A stretch of DNA of 64,000 bases, taken from IMG/VR virus record IMGVR_UViG_3300032605_000012, positions 1 through 64,000 of that record; one strand, 5' to 3'. Position numbers and translations under genes: made by a program. The stretch comes from a virus. This document shows, piece after piece, positions 49,991 to 57,112 of this stretch (positions are counted from its first letter, which is position 1; the number at the start of each line of letters is the position of its first letter). Under the pieces are notes generated by a model. It saw only the letters and a program-made list of their open reading frames with translations, made no database searches and was not told the DNA's origin.

Positions 49991-50432
49991 AGAAGTAACA
50001 CAAGAGCAAGATGATTCAGTTAGCTACATTCAAAAAATGATTGAAGCTCTATATGAAAATAGCGACCCAGTATCTGTTGAAGCGGCTGAATTATTAGAAC
50101 GTATGAATGCCAAGCAAGATCAGGGTGAGCAGTTAGCAAGACTTGGATGGCAAGAAATTGATTGTCCAATTTGTGGAGGTGGTGCAAGAGCGTTTCCAAA
50201 GCAAGAGCAGGGTGAGCCTGTTGCATGGATGAGTGAAGATGAACACACTGTTTACACAAGCAAACAAGTTGATGGTTGTTTTCAACATGACCACATTCCT
50301 CTCTACACCAAACCACAAACTAAAGAATGGGTAGGGTTAACTGATGAAGATGATATTGATTGGGAAGAAGGCGGTACTTTAAGAGATTTGGTTAAAGCAA
50401 TAGAAGCTAAATTAAAGGAACGCAATACATGA
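49983..50432 (+). CDS. Small modular protein with CxxC and WVGLTDED module
   Basis: This 149-residue protein combines an N-terminal helix, a zinc-like CPICGG, the EQGEPVAWMSEDEHTVYTSK and HIPLYTKPQ block seen in many phage small proteins, and the C-terminal KEWVGLTDEDDIDWEEGG ... AIEAKLKERNT module. It is the longest member of the local family. The function is unknown. Confidence 0.55.
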   Translation: MTKEVTQEQDDSVSYIQKMIEALYENSDPVSVEAAELLERMNAKQDQGEQLARLGWQEIDCPICGGGARAFPKQEQGEPVAWMSEDEHTVYTSKQVDGCFQHDHIPLYTKPQTKEWVGLTDEDDIDWEEGGTLRDLVKAIEAKLKERNT

Positions 50433-50839
50433 ACAGAACTGTTTGCCCAAATGGGATGGTTGATACTTGTTGTGAGAACTACGACAACTGCACTCTTGCT
50501 TACTATGACAAAGATGCGGAAATCAAACGCCTGAATGAAAAGATTGAGTTTCTTGCGCGAACCAATATGTTGTACAGCGATTGGGAACATCGTGAAACGC
50601 AAGTGACTAGCGAGTTAATCCGAAAAGGCATTGAAGAACACAAAATCAATGAAGAATTGAGGGCAGAGATTGAACGCCTTAAAAAATGCACATGGGTAAG
50701 TCTGACAGACGAGGATATCTTTGGCATCTTCGGCACATACAGAGGCGATCCTGACTATAACCATGACCAATTATTACTTGATGCAAGACGTATAGAAGCT
50801 AAATTAAAGGAGAAAAATCATGTGGTTTCTGGGAAATAA
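50429..50839 (+). CDS. Small modular coiled-coil protein with SLTDEDI module
   Basis: The 136-residue protein has Cys-rich start (MNRTVCPNGMVDTCCENYDN), a coiled coil (IKRLNEKIEFLARTNMLYSD) and the module WVSLTDEDIFGIFG ... ARRIEAKLKEKN. Start and stop overlap the neighbours. The function is unknown. Confidence 0.55.
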   Translation: MNRTVCPNGMVDTCCENYDNCTLAYYDKDAEIKRLNEKIEFLARTNMLYSDWEHRETQVTSELIRKGIEEHKINEELRAEIERLKKCTWVSLTDEDIFGIFGTYRGDPDYNHDQLLLDARRIEAKLKEKNHVVSGK

Positions 50840-50993
50840 AGACGGTAAACCTTGGTGGTACAAGTATGAGAATGACAATTGGGTACCTATAACTGAAGAT
50901 GAAAATACTACGAATAAAAAATATTCACAAGACAAATGGGATGAAATATGTGCAAAAGTTTTTAACGAATTTTTTAAGGAAAAGAATACATGA
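50820..50993 (+). CDS. Small early protein, 57 residues
   Basis: It reads MWFLGNKDGKPWWYKYENDN and ends FNEFFKEKNT, the last residues echoing the local KEKN/KERNT tails. It has an AAAGGAG site. It overlaps the previous gene by 20 bp and the next by four. The function is unknown. Confidence 0.5.
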   Translation: MWFLGNKDGKPWWYKYENDNWVPITEDENTTNKKYSQDKWDEICAKVFNEFFKEKNT

Positions 50994-51271
50994 ACCATGA
51001 ATCAGAAAAGCACGAATGTACGGCTTGTTCGTGCGACTATACCGATGACGAAGGCGGAATCCAGGGTTACTTTGGAATGTTGCCAATGTCATTTTGCCCT
51101 ACTTGTCTAAGCTCTATCTATGACATGATGGAACAACTTAACCCGCGGGAATGGATAGATCTAAACGAGAAGGAAATACTAGACGTATGGGCGGATTACG
51201 GTACGTCTAAGCCTGAAACATTTGGCCTGGCATTGCAGAGAAAACTAAAGGAAGTAAATGGATTTGATTGA
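50990..51271 (+). CDS. Small zinc-ribbon modular protein
   Basis: This 93-residue protein has CTACSCDYTDDEGG and FCPTCLSSIYD, two Cys pairs that may bind zinc. It ends with a diverged module REWIDLNEKEILDVWADYG ... LQRKLKEVNGFD. The function is unknown. It overlaps the TOPRIM gene by 14 bp. Confidence 0.5.
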   Translation: MNHESEKHECTACSCDYTDDEGGIQGYFGMLPMSFCPTCLSSIYDMMEQLNPREWIDLNEKEILDVWADYGTSKPETFGLALQRKLKEVNGFD

Positions 51272-52091
51272 TTTTTGTAGGGTGCACGGGATTATCGTAA
51301 ATCATATGCCTCCCCTGGGTATATGGAAGAGATATCCAACTACAGATCACCCAAATAAAAAGAATGGAGCGGTAAAGTTCATGGGTAATATGGCATTTAT
51401 CCAGAACCATGCGATAGATGCAGAAGTGTCTATTTGGAACCCTGAATCAGGAAATATTCAAATAGATGCTAAAAAGGCCAGGCAATTAATCGACAAAGCA
51501 GATCAGGAGCGCAGAAGACTGAATCAGGAGGCTAAGGAAAAAGCGGAATCAATCATATCCCAATCCCAAATCGGGACTCATTCTTATTTAAAGGCAAAAG
51601 GATTTGATGAGGAGGAGGGTTTAATCTATAACCGTGACTCAAGCCGGCTTTTAGTTATACCAATGAGGGTTAACGATACGATTGTCGGATGTCAATTAAT
51701 TGATGAGGACGGCGGGAAAAAGTTCCTATTCGGTCAAAGAACCAGTAACGCAGAGTTCATATTTGATAATGGGGGGGTTCATATACTTTGTGAGGGATAT
51801 GCTACTGGGCTTAGTATCCGTAAAGCTTTAAAAAGTATGAAGCGCCAGTACAGAATACATGTGTGTTTCAGTGCCAGTAACATGAAAAAGATAGCTGAAT
51901 CATTAAAGCCTGACCCAATCGTGGTGATTGCTGACAATGACGCGAGCGGAACGGGGGAGAAAATAGCCAAGGAAATCGGCTCTAAATACTGGATGAGCGA
52001 TACAGTAGGCGAAGATGCGAACGATTATTCTAGGCGGGTAGGGGTTCTTAAATTCGGTTTAAGCCTGAATCAGTTATTGAATATGCGCTAA
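51258..52091 (+). CDS. TOPRIM / primase-helicase-like protein
   Basis: The 277-residue protein contains a TOPRIM core: VHILCEGYATGLSIRKALKS (catalytic Glu), then PIVVIADNDASGTGEKIAKE (DND motif) at residues about 170-240. The N-terminal part carries LLVIPMRVNDTIVGCQLIDE, as in phage and plasmid primases. No N-terminal zinc motif typical of DnaG is seen. It is likely a primase or primer-related enzyme. It converges tail-to-tail with the - strand operon. Confidence 0.8.
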   Translation: MDLIDFCRVHGIIVNHMPPLGIWKRYPTTDHPNKKNGAVKFMGNMAFIQNHAIDAEVSIWNPESGNIQIDAKKARQLIDKADQERRRLNQEAKEKAESIISQSQIGTHSYLKAKGFDEEEGLIYNRDSSRLLVIPMRVNDTIVGCQLIDEDGGKKFLFGQRTSNAEFIFDNGGVHILCEGYATGLSIRKALKSMKRQYRIHVCFSASNMKKIAESLKPDPIVVIADNDASGTGEKIAKEIGSKYWMSDTVGEDANDYSRRVGVLKFGLSLNQLLNMR

Positions 52092-52271
52092 ATAATGCAG
52101 GGATTGAACGGTTATATTTCCGTTGCTAATAGACTCGGCAAGGAGTAGCTGACGTAGGATATCATGTCCTATTTCCTCTACTGCCTCGCCTTCGCCGGTA
52201 TAGTTAGAACGAACGAGAACATTTCCGTCCTCGTCCTCAATTAGATCAATCGTAAAAAGGGCTTTAATCAT
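52074..52271 (-). CDS. Small early protein at the end of the - strand operon
   Basis: This 65-residue protein is acidic (DLIEDEDGNVLV, GEGEAVEEIGHDILRQLLLA). It overlaps the TOPRIM gene tail-to-tail by 18 bp. No motif is recognised. Confidence 0.5.
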   Translation of the reverse strand: MIKALFTIDLIEDEDGNVLVRSNYTGEGEAVEEIGHDILRQLLLAESISNGNITVQSLHYLAHIQ

Positions 52272-52292
52272 GCGAATAATTGTATGATTTAT

Positions 52293-52499
52293 TTATAAAT
52301 CTTCCATTAGTTGTCCGGTGTCAATCGCTTTATTTATCAGGGAATCGTTATCCATTTTTTCGTAACCAATAAACCCGTAACGGAGCATAGTCTTAATTGC
52401 ATCCTCGTAGACCTTTGGGTCATCCTGGGCGCGTTCTTGTAGCCACTCCCATTCGTAGATAATTGAATTTTCAATGATATCTCTTTTAGTTAGCCTCAT
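52293..52499 (-). CDS. Small early protein
   Basis: This 68-residue helical protein contains YEWEWLQERAQDDPKVYEDA and LRYGFIGYEKMDNDSL. The latter block resembles LRNGYAGLEKLSDDELIE of the 52917 product, so the two may share a module. The function is unknown. Confidence 0.5.
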   Translation of the reverse strand: MRLTKRDIIENSIIYEWEWLQERAQDDPKVYEDAIKTMLRYGFIGYEKMDNDSLINKAIDTGQLMEDL

Positions 52500-52645
52500 A
52501 ATATGTCTCCCAGGTTTATATCTACCCGGTCTGATAGTTCGTCTACCATTGTTACCGGGCGTAGTTCGTGGTCATTGAATGTATATACCTGTTTGGTTAT
52601 ATCGTCCACTTTTAAAAGCTCTTGAATTAGTTCTGCTACTGTCAT
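52496..52645 (-). CDS. Small early protein, 49 residues
   Basis: It reads MTVAELIQELLKVDDITKQV and ends VDELSDRVDINLGDIL. The start has a strong GGAGG site. It overlaps the neighbours at both ends by four bases. The function is unknown. Confidence 0.55.
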   Translation of the reverse strand: MTVAELIQELLKVDDITKQVYTFNDHELRPVTMVDELSDRVDINLGDIL

Positions 52646-52920
52646 ACTACCTCCACTATTGGCATTTTGATTAAATGGAAAAAACTCTGATTGTTTCTGG
52701 TCATCATTCCTGAGTCGGTTTGAATTAAATCGTAGGCGGTAATATAAAAATATTGTCCATCACTATAAAAGTTAATATCAAATTCAAATCCATCGCCCAG
52801 GTTAACCGAGTCCCACTCATCATAATCGGTATAGTGTCCGTCCGGGCAATATTCCATCGGGTTTAGGGTGTATCCTTTTTCTAATACTTTTTTAAGTATT
52901 GCGCGTTGTAAGTCGTTCAT
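52642..52920 (-). CDS. Small early protein
   Basis: This 92-residue protein has a beta-rich centre (DGFEFDINFYSDGQYFYITA) after an N-terminal helix. It is acidic and soluble. No family is recognised. It overlaps both neighbours by four bases. Confidence 0.5.
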   Translation of the reverse strand: MNDLQRAILKKVLEKGYTLNPMEYCPDGHYTDYDEWDSVNLGDGFEFDINFYSDGQYFYITAYDLIQTDSGMMTRNNQSFFHLIKMPIVEVV

Positions 52921-53237
52921 AATTGGTTATACCTTTCGATCAATTCATCATCACTTAATTTTTCTAATCCTGCATACCCATTTCTGAGAAAACTAGATAA
53001 AAACGCGGTTTTTTGGTCGTTACTATTCCATTTTTCTAGCGTTCGATCAATCAAAGCCTGAATCATTTCATTGCGCGTAACAGTCGTGTGTTTTTCTATT
53101 TCATCAATCTCCATAATTGAATAGTCGTGGAATAATCTCTGCATATCTCCGTGCGCGACTGCATCTTCGCTACTATCAAATATACCTATCGACCTAAATC
53201 CGTCCACTGGGTTACCTGTAATTATTGTGTATTTCAT
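52917..53237 (-). CDS. Small early protein
   Basis: The 106-residue protein combines a compact N-terminal beta part (MKYTIITGNPVDGFRSIGIF) with a helical C-terminus ending KLSDDELIERYNQL. That ending resembles the 52293 product. The function is unknown. Confidence 0.5.
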   Translation of the reverse strand: MKYTIITGNPVDGFRSIGIFDSSEDAVAHGDMQRLFHDYSIMEIDEIEKHTTVTRNEMIQALIDRTLEKWNSNDQKTAFLSSFLRNGYAGLEKLSDDELIERYNQL

Positions 53238-53428
53238 TTTTCATCCATTATTTCGTCTACTTGGTTTATAAATTCTTCTCCGTATACAACCTCTCCTTTT
53301 GAATTAAAATCCCCGTCATCCCATTTTTTGCGCGCCAGTTCTTCCGCTTCCTCCTGATCTTCTGCCTCTACATTTATGGGGTAAATAATGTGCTCAACTC
53401 GAACCATATACACTATAAATTTTTTCAT
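53234..53428 (-). CDS. Small acidic early protein
   Basis: This 64-residue protein reads VYMVRVEHIIYPINVEAEDQ then EEAEELARKKWDDGDF, a beta-alpha pattern with many acidic residues. Its ribosome site is AAAGGAAT. The function is unknown. In the 41-base gap before it lies a small GCCT/AGGC hairpin. Confidence 0.5.
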   Translation of the reverse strand: MKKFIVYMVRVEHIIYPINVEAEDQEEAEELARKKWDDGDFNSKGEVVYGEEFINQVDEIMDEK

Positions 53429-53469
53429 TGTTAATTCCTTTTTTAGTAAGCCTGACTCAGGCGTGAATT

Positions 53470-53637
53470 TTAGAGACGGCCAATTATTCGCCCGGCGGAG
53501 TCTAATCGGTAGATAATCCAGGCCGGATTAGTTCCCCAAATAACTTGATCGACAATAAATCTATGATCGGGTTCGTTTTTCTGAGCCCGGCGAGCGGTGC
53601 GGTGCGCGTGTAGTTGATCGTGAAATAGTGTTTTCAT
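53470..53637 (-). CDS. Small basic early protein, 55 residues
   Basis: It reads MKTLFHDQLHAHRTARRAQK and ends WIIYRLDSAGRIIGRL. Its start overlaps the previous stop (TAATG). The function is unknown; basic character could suit nucleic acid binding. Confidence 0.5.
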   Translation of the reverse strand: MKTLFHDQLHAHRTARRAQKNEPDHRFIVDQVIWGTNPAWIIYRLDSAGRIIGRL

Positions 53638-53813
53638 TAATTAGCCTCTTCTGTAATATCTGATTTTTCGTCTGTTATTTTGTAATCAATTATTGATTCT
53701 CCGGGGTCTAATTGCTCCTCAATAGTGTTATAAACCCAGTCTGCATTGCTTTGGCATCCGTAGGAATCATGTTCTTTTATTTCAATAGTTAATTCAATCT
53801 TAATTTTTCTCAT
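53637..53813 (-). CDS. Small acidic early protein, 58 residues
   Basis: The protein opens MRKIKIELTIEIKEHDSYGC and ends ITDEKSDITEEAN. A beta-strand start and helical middle (WVYNTIEEQLDPGESIIDYK) suggest a compact fold. It overlaps both neighbours. The function is unknown. Confidence 0.5.
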   Translation of the reverse strand: MRKIKIELTIEIKEHDSYGCQSNADWVYNTIEEQLDPGESIIDYKITDEKSDITEEAN

Positions 53814-53944
53814 TGGTTAGCCTTTAGTTTTTCTAGCGTTTGGGTTAGTAGTCTGTCGATTTCGTTATGGGTGAAGTAATCATCCGCTTCCGGATCGTTT
53901 AATAGTTCTTGAATTCTTAAAAGGTTTTCGATAATCTCTTTCAT
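53810..53944 (-). CDS. 44-residue helical microprotein
   Basis: It reads MKEIIENLLRIQELLNDPEA then FTHNEIDRLLTQTLEKLKAN, two amphipathic helices. It overlaps both neighbours by four bases. Very short; the overlap pattern is the main support. Confidence 0.45.
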   Translation of the reverse strand: MKEIIENLLRIQELLNDPEADDYFTHNEIDRLLTQTLEKLKANQ

Positions 53945-54078
53945 GGTTTAACCCTTGTAATAGTTCCCTTTTTTACCCGGGCGAATACTCGGGCACTTTG
54001 GTAGTTAGAGAATGTCCGCGTTTCCATAGAATCGCCGAACAGTCCGCCGTTTGTGTCTTTATAGGTTACGGTGTACAT
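53941..54078 (-). CDS. 45-residue microprotein
   Basis: It reads MYTVTYKDTNGGLFGDSMET and ends VFARVKKGTITRVKP, a beta-rich basic chain. It overlaps the previous gene by four bases. The start has an AAAAAGGG site. The function is unknown. Confidence 0.45.
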   Translation of the reverse strand: MYTVTYKDTNGGLFGDSMETRTFSNYQSARVFARVKKGTITRVKP

Positions 54079-54081
54079 TGT

Positions 54082-54249
54082 TTAACCCTTTTTAATTGTG
54101 AAGCTTTCCGGGGTCAAGGTCTTATCCATAAAATAACCCTTTAAGCAATATTCCGGGGCGGTTTGTTTAATCCAGTACTCGGCGCGTTCTAGGGTGTCAC
54201 AAATACAGTGCACGGCGAGCGGGTTATTCTTTTCAATTATTTTGTACAT
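54082..54249 (-). CDS. Small early protein, 55 residues
   Basis: The chain MYKIIEKNNPLAVHCICDTL ... YWIKQTAPEYCLKGYFMDKT suggests one helix and a short beta part. It begins on the last base of the previous stop. The function is unknown. Confidence 0.5.
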   Translation of the reverse strand: MYKIIEKNNPLAVHCICDTLERAEYWIKQTAPEYCLKGYFMDKTLTPESFTIKKG

Positions 54250-54440
54250 TATTTGGCCTCCTTAATTACTTGGTACATATTCCAACCGCAGGTTATTACC
54301 TCTTCCCCTGATTTAAGAAGCTCTTCTATCATTGATCGGTCGAATTCGTGCCAACCTTCCCAATATATAGAATCACGGCATACCTCAGACCAACCGCGAA
54401 GCTCTGATTTTTTATGATAAGCAATAATTGGATTGTTCAT
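54249..54440 (-). CDS. Small early protein
   Basis: This 63-residue protein contains SEVCRDSIYWEGWHEFDRSM and EEVITCGWNMYQVIKEA. It is mixed alpha/beta with no known motif. It ends on the first base of the next start. Confidence 0.5.
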   Translation of the reverse strand: MNNPIIAYHKKSELRGWSEVCRDSIYWEGWHEFDRSMIEELLKSGEEVITCGWNMYQVIKEAK

Positions 54441-54449
54441 TTTTAGACC

Positions 54450-54896
54450 TTAATTAAAGTAAGCGCGAGCGATAGCACGGGGAAATTCACGGCGGGCGAG
54501 TTGTCTAATACTATCGGCGGTTTTTGAATCTTCGCGCCAGTAGCTCCATAATGCGCGAGCGCATACGCTAGCAACTGCCTTTCTGTACTCAGTAGGGAAG
54601 TATTGCCCAACACAATAGGACACTTTAACAATCCCGTCATTTGTTACTGAAATACTTAAACGCCCGGAGAATGCCTCTTTTGATGCCTCGATTATTTCCT
54701 CGGCGGTGATTCCTGAGAGTTCGAGCCGGCGAAGTAGTGCGCGGGCATGGTTTAGGTCTTTGGTTATATTCCTGGATTCTGCGCGGTATGTTGCCCGGCC
54801 TTCGCTATCGTCCCAACTTCTAATATAGTCGCGGGGTTCTAGCCCTGGTCGTTTGTTGGCGAAGGTGTAAAGCGCGTTAATAATTTGGTTTTTCAT
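54450..54896 (-). CDS. Hypothetical early protein
   Basis: This 148-residue helical protein contains RDYIRSWDDSEGRATYRAES, LNHARALLRRLELSGITAEE and ARALWSYWREDSKTADSIRQ. It is the longest protein of this operon. Codon use is richer in G and C than the + strand early genes. I recognise no family. Confidence 0.55.
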   Translation of the reverse strand: MKNQIINALYTFANKRPGLEPRDYIRSWDDSEGRATYRAESRNITKDLNHARALLRRLELSGITAEEIIEASKEAFSGRLSISVTNDGIVKVSYCVGQYFPTEYRKAVASVCARALWSYWREDSKTADSIRQLARREFPRAIARAYFN

Positions 54897-54899
54897 GGT

Positions 54900-55202
54900 T
54901 TATGCTCCTTGAGTTGATATGGTTTTGATTACGCGAGAATAACTGTCATAATTACGAATTGCGGAGCGCTCGGAGCGGTAGGATTTAACCTTCCATTGCA
55001 TGCCTCGGGATTGCATTGCTCGCTCAAATACTGAATAATCACAATCTTCCTCTAAGTAACAATTAAGCGTTTGGCCGTCCTTACTGGGTTTAATGTATGA
55101 GTAGTGGCTAATTTGATCGGCGATACCTAGGGCTAGCAGTTCATTAAATGTAACCTTTAGCCAACCGTGCCCGCTATCCTCGTAAAATTTATAAGTCTTC
55201 AT
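54900..55202 (-). CDS. Hypothetical early protein
   Basis: This 100-residue protein starts MKTYKFYEDSGHGWLKVTFN and contains GIADQISHYSYIKPSKDGQT, then YLEEDCDYSVFERAMQSRGM. It resembles small alpha/beta proteins of plasmid and phage accessory regions, and I have seen similar chains in plasmids. No function is known. Confidence 0.55.
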   Translation of the reverse strand: MKTYKFYEDSGHGWLKVTFNELLALGIADQISHYSYIKPSKDGQTLNCYLEEDCDYSVFERAMQSRGMQWKVKSYRSERSAIRNYDSYSRVIKTISTQGA

Positions 55203-55204
55203 TT

Positions 55205-55459
55205 TTAATACTCCTCTTGTTTAATCATGTAATTGTGAGAATTCCATACTACAACCCGGTTACCAGGGTTTTCTAAGATAACTACGCTCAAATCTTCTGT
55301 TCCGTCCGGTATCATTGCGCCGGGTGTCTCTCCCTCAAGTTCTACGCCGTGCGAGTTCCCGTACCTTTCCGCGTAATAGTCACAATCTAATGGATCGTTA
55401 TCATCTAGCAAAAAGTTAGCAAGCAAATCGCCCGAGCGGTCAAAAATTAAACAGTGCAT
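55205..55459 (-). CDS. Small acidic early protein
   Basis: The 84-residue protein contains DRSGDLLANFLLDDNDPLDC and PGNRVVVWNSHNYMIKQEEY. It is acidic with a beta-rich end. No family is recognised. Confidence 0.5.
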   Translation of the reverse strand: MHCLIFDRSGDLLANFLLDDNDPLDCDYYAERYGNSHGVELEGETPGAMIPDGTEDLSVVILENPGNRVVVWNSHNYMIKQEEY

Positions 55460-55462
55460 AAT

Positions 55463-55738
55463 TTATCCCTCATTAATATTGATAATTAAGTTATCCGATA
55501 ATTTGCCAATGTATAAAGTCCCAATATTGGAATAAATGCGGCAATAAACTCTTCTCCACTTTCCAAAGTATTTCACCTTGTACTGGGTAGGGATGCGCGA
55601 GCCATAACCCGAGCCGGTAAATTGAAGCCCTAAAAGTTGCCACGGTAAGGGCTCATTTTTTACTGGCGCGGAAATAGTTAAGAAGCTATCCTTTATTCCG
55701 TTTTCTCGTTGTGCGTGTGAATTAATGTATGCGATCAT
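55463..55738 (-). CDS. Small early protein
   Basis: This 91-residue protein contains LPWQLLGLQFTGSGYGSRIP then TQYKVKYFGKWRRVYCRIYS, a beta-rich, basic middle of the kind common in plasmid and phage accessory proteins. The function is unknown. Confidence 0.55.
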   Translation of the reverse strand: MIAYINSHAQRENGIKDSFLTISAPVKNEPLPWQLLGLQFTGSGYGSRIPTQYKVKYFGKWRRVYCRIYSNIGTLYIGKLSDNLIININEG

Positions 55739-55740
55739 AA

Positions 55741-55974
55741 TTAACCCCTAAATAAAAAGGCGGATACGGGAATAGATAAGACCAATATCATGCCAATTGC
55801 CACGGATAAATTGTCCAATACTTCTAGTCTGTGGCTTCTCGTTTCGTATGCTTTGCGAAGCTCTACGGGTTCGAGTCCGTGCGAATAGGCGGTGTACTTA
55901 ATGGCATCTATGTACGTCTGCCCTTCTTCTAGTCGCCGGTTTATTTCTTTATAAGCTCTTTTTGGAATATACAT
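55741..55974 (-). CDS. Small membrane protein downstream of a hammerhead ribozyme
   Basis: This 77-residue protein has a helical, basic N-terminus and one C-terminal membrane segment (LSVAIGMILVLSIPVSAFLF). Its message would gain a new 5' end 27 nt before the ATG through cleavage at 56001/56002. The new leader holds AAAGGA. The function is unknown. Confidence 0.55.
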   Translation of the reverse strand: MYIPKRAYKEINRRLEEGQTYIDAIKYTAYSHGLEPVELRKAYETRSHRLEVLDNLSVAIGMILVLSIPVSAFLFRG

Positions 55975-55995
55975 TTTTAATAGTCCTTTAGTGTT

Positions 55996-56046
55996 GATCT
56001 ATACCCCGGGAAGGGGTTTCGGCCAATTAGGCCTCATCAGTAGACC
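55996..56046 (-). ncRNA. Hammerhead ribozyme 2 (type I)
   Basis: On the - strand all parts are present. Stem I is GGUCUA (56046-56041) with UAGAUC (56001-55996), 6 bp including one G-U. The core CUGAUGA is at 56040-56034. Stem II is GGCC-UAAUU-GGCC (56033-56021). The core GAAA is at 56020-56017. Stem III is CCCC-UUCCC-GGGG (56016-56004), followed by UA. Cleavage is predicted between A56002 and U56001 (GUA site). The stop codon of the upstream gene touches stem I. Confidence 0.9.
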
Positions 56047-56367
56047 TTAGGCGGGAACAGTTGCAGGGTTTAGTTCTTCATCCCAATTAGATAGAACGTT
56101 GAGCGCGTCCGCTTCTACGTCATATGCCCAATTGGTCGAGTCCTCATCTTCATCGTCATAAACTGCAACCACTTCATAATAAGTGCCGAAGTCGTGCGAA
56201 TTAGCCTTTATTGATAAGTATCCTTTTTCTGGCTCGGGATAGTGTTTAAGTATCTGTATCGCAAAAAGTCTACATTCTGCGCGAGCACGGTTCGCATAAT
56301 TCTCTGAGCCTACCTGAGCGCAATCCTCATCTGTTGGCGTTGAGCCAATATATAAATGATCTTTCAT
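56047..56367 (-). CDS. Early protein between two hammerhead ribozymes
   Basis: This 106-residue protein contains MKDHLYIGSTPTDEDCAQVG, YANRARAECRLFAIQILKHY and NSHDFGTYYEVVAVYDDEDE. I recognise this pattern from small phage and plasmid accessory proteins of unknown role. Hammerheads lie 20-70 nt before its start and directly after its stop, so self-cleavage could release it as a monocistronic message. Confidence 0.6.
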   Translation of the reverse strand: MKDHLYIGSTPTDEDCAQVGSENYANRARAECRLFAIQILKHYPEPEKGYLSIKANSHDFGTYYEVVAVYDDEDEDSTNWAYDVEADALNVLSNWDEELNPATVPA

Positions 56368-56387
56368 TGGTTTATTTCCTTTTATTT

Positions 56388-56437
56388 GGTTAAGACCGCC
56401 GGAGCGGTTTCGACTATTAAAGTCTCATCAGTTAACC
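56388..56437 (-). ncRNA. Hammerhead ribozyme 1 (type I)
   Basis: On the - strand stem I is GGUUAA (56437-56432) with UUAACC (56393-56388), a perfect 6 bp. The core CUGAUGA is at 56431-56425. Stem II is GACU-UUAAU-AGUC (56424-56412). GAAA is at 56411-56408. Stem III is CCGC-UCCG-GCGG (56407-56396), followed by UC. The cleavage site is GUC, between C56394 and U56393. It begins four bases after a stop codon and leaves a 26-nt leader with AAAAGGA on the next gene. Confidence 0.93.
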
Positions 56438-56441
56438 TAAA

Positions 56442-56630
56442 TTAAAAATATCCTAAAGGATGCCCGGTTTCGTCATAAACACGGATTACTACTAATCCCT
56501 TAGAGTTATTTACATCTTCTACTTTATATGTCCATCCGTCTAACTCATCCGCATTGTTTTGGTAACAAATAAACTGAGCCTGCTTAGGCGTGAAGTAGCT
56601 TTGTGGAGTTTCTGTTGATAGTGTTAGCAT
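56442..56630 (-). CDS. Small early protein upstream of hammerhead 1
   Basis: From ATG at 56630 (AAAAGGAA upstream) the product has 62 residues: MLTLSTETPQSYFTPKQAQF, then LDGWTYKVEDVNNSKGLVVI. Longer readings run through a hairpin and lack a ribosome site. The function is unknown. Its stop codon lies four bases before the ribozyme. Confidence 0.55.
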   Translation of the reverse strand: MLTLSTETPQSYFTPKQAQFICYQNNADELDGWTYKVEDVNNSKGLVVIRVYDETGHPLGYF

Positions 56631-56667
56631 TGGTTTTAGTTCCTTTTGGGTTTTAGGCTTATGCCTC

Positions 56668-56696
56668 ATAAGACTACTCGCCGGGAATAGTCTTAT
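56668..56696 (-). other. 9-bp inverted repeat in the gap before the 56630 gene
   Basis: ATAAGACTA (56668-56676) and TAGTCTTAT (56688-56696) pair perfectly around an 11-base loop. It occupies the same relative place as the two ribozymes but lacks their core bases. An RNA-stability or partial terminator role is possible. Confidence 0.5.
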
Positions 56697-56707
56697 AAAG
56701 TTACCTA

Positions 56708-56920
56708 TCAAGCTTTATTAACATGCTCTAAGTCATGTACTCCTAGTCCTGCAACAAATCCAATAAAAAACATAATTTCATTCTGTTCGCCTACGATTTC
56801 ACTATTGCTATTAAATGCAGGTTGAGTTAAGAACTTAACCTTTCCATTTAAACTCTGATATTGATTAACGATTAAATCTAAGTTTTCTACTGTCATTGTG
56901 AATCTAGCTTTTAATAACAT
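56708..56920 (-). CDS. First gene of the ribozyme-bearing - strand operon
   Basis: This 70-residue protein contains ARFTMTVENLDLIVNQYQSL and NEIMFFIGFVAGLGVHDLEH. It has an AAAGGAAA ribosome site. No family is recognised. It lies next to the divergent control region. Confidence 0.5.
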   Translation of the reverse strand: MLLKARFTMTVENLDLIVNQYQSLNGKVKFLTQPAFNSNSEIVGEQNEIMFFIGFVAGLGVHDLEHVNKA

Positions 56921-56949
56921 TTTGTATTTCCTTTGGTTTGGTTTACTTT

Positions 56950-57092
56950 GTATCGCTTAATCACGATAAAGCATAGCTTATCATACTTTTCTACACTTCT
57001 CAACTACTCAAGCAATTATTTTGCTACTATAAACCCTTAGAACCAAAGTATTAATTGGTTAACGCGCGCTTTTATTCATAGCGAAGCGATAC
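56950..57092. promoter_or_regulatory. Divergent control region with several dyads
   Basis: This gap separates the - strand operon from the terminase. It holds the dyads TATCG-N8-CGATA (56951-56968) and GATAA-N8-TTATC (56965-56982), plus a distant pair GTATCGCTT (56950-56958) and AAGCGATAC (57084-57092). These could be operators. I could not place the - strand promoter with confidence. Confidence 0.4.
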
Positions 57093-57112
57093 AGTTTCTC
57101 TGATTGTTCCCA

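Noticed and set aside
56631-56707. Third, degenerate hammerhead in the gap before the 56630 gene (CUUAUGAGGCAUAAGCCUAAAAC)
   Set aside because: The core has U for the invariant G in CUGAUGA and UAAA for GAAA, and stems I and III are missing. The stretch is better explained by a 9-bp hairpin. It could be a decayed copy but cannot be called a ribozyme.
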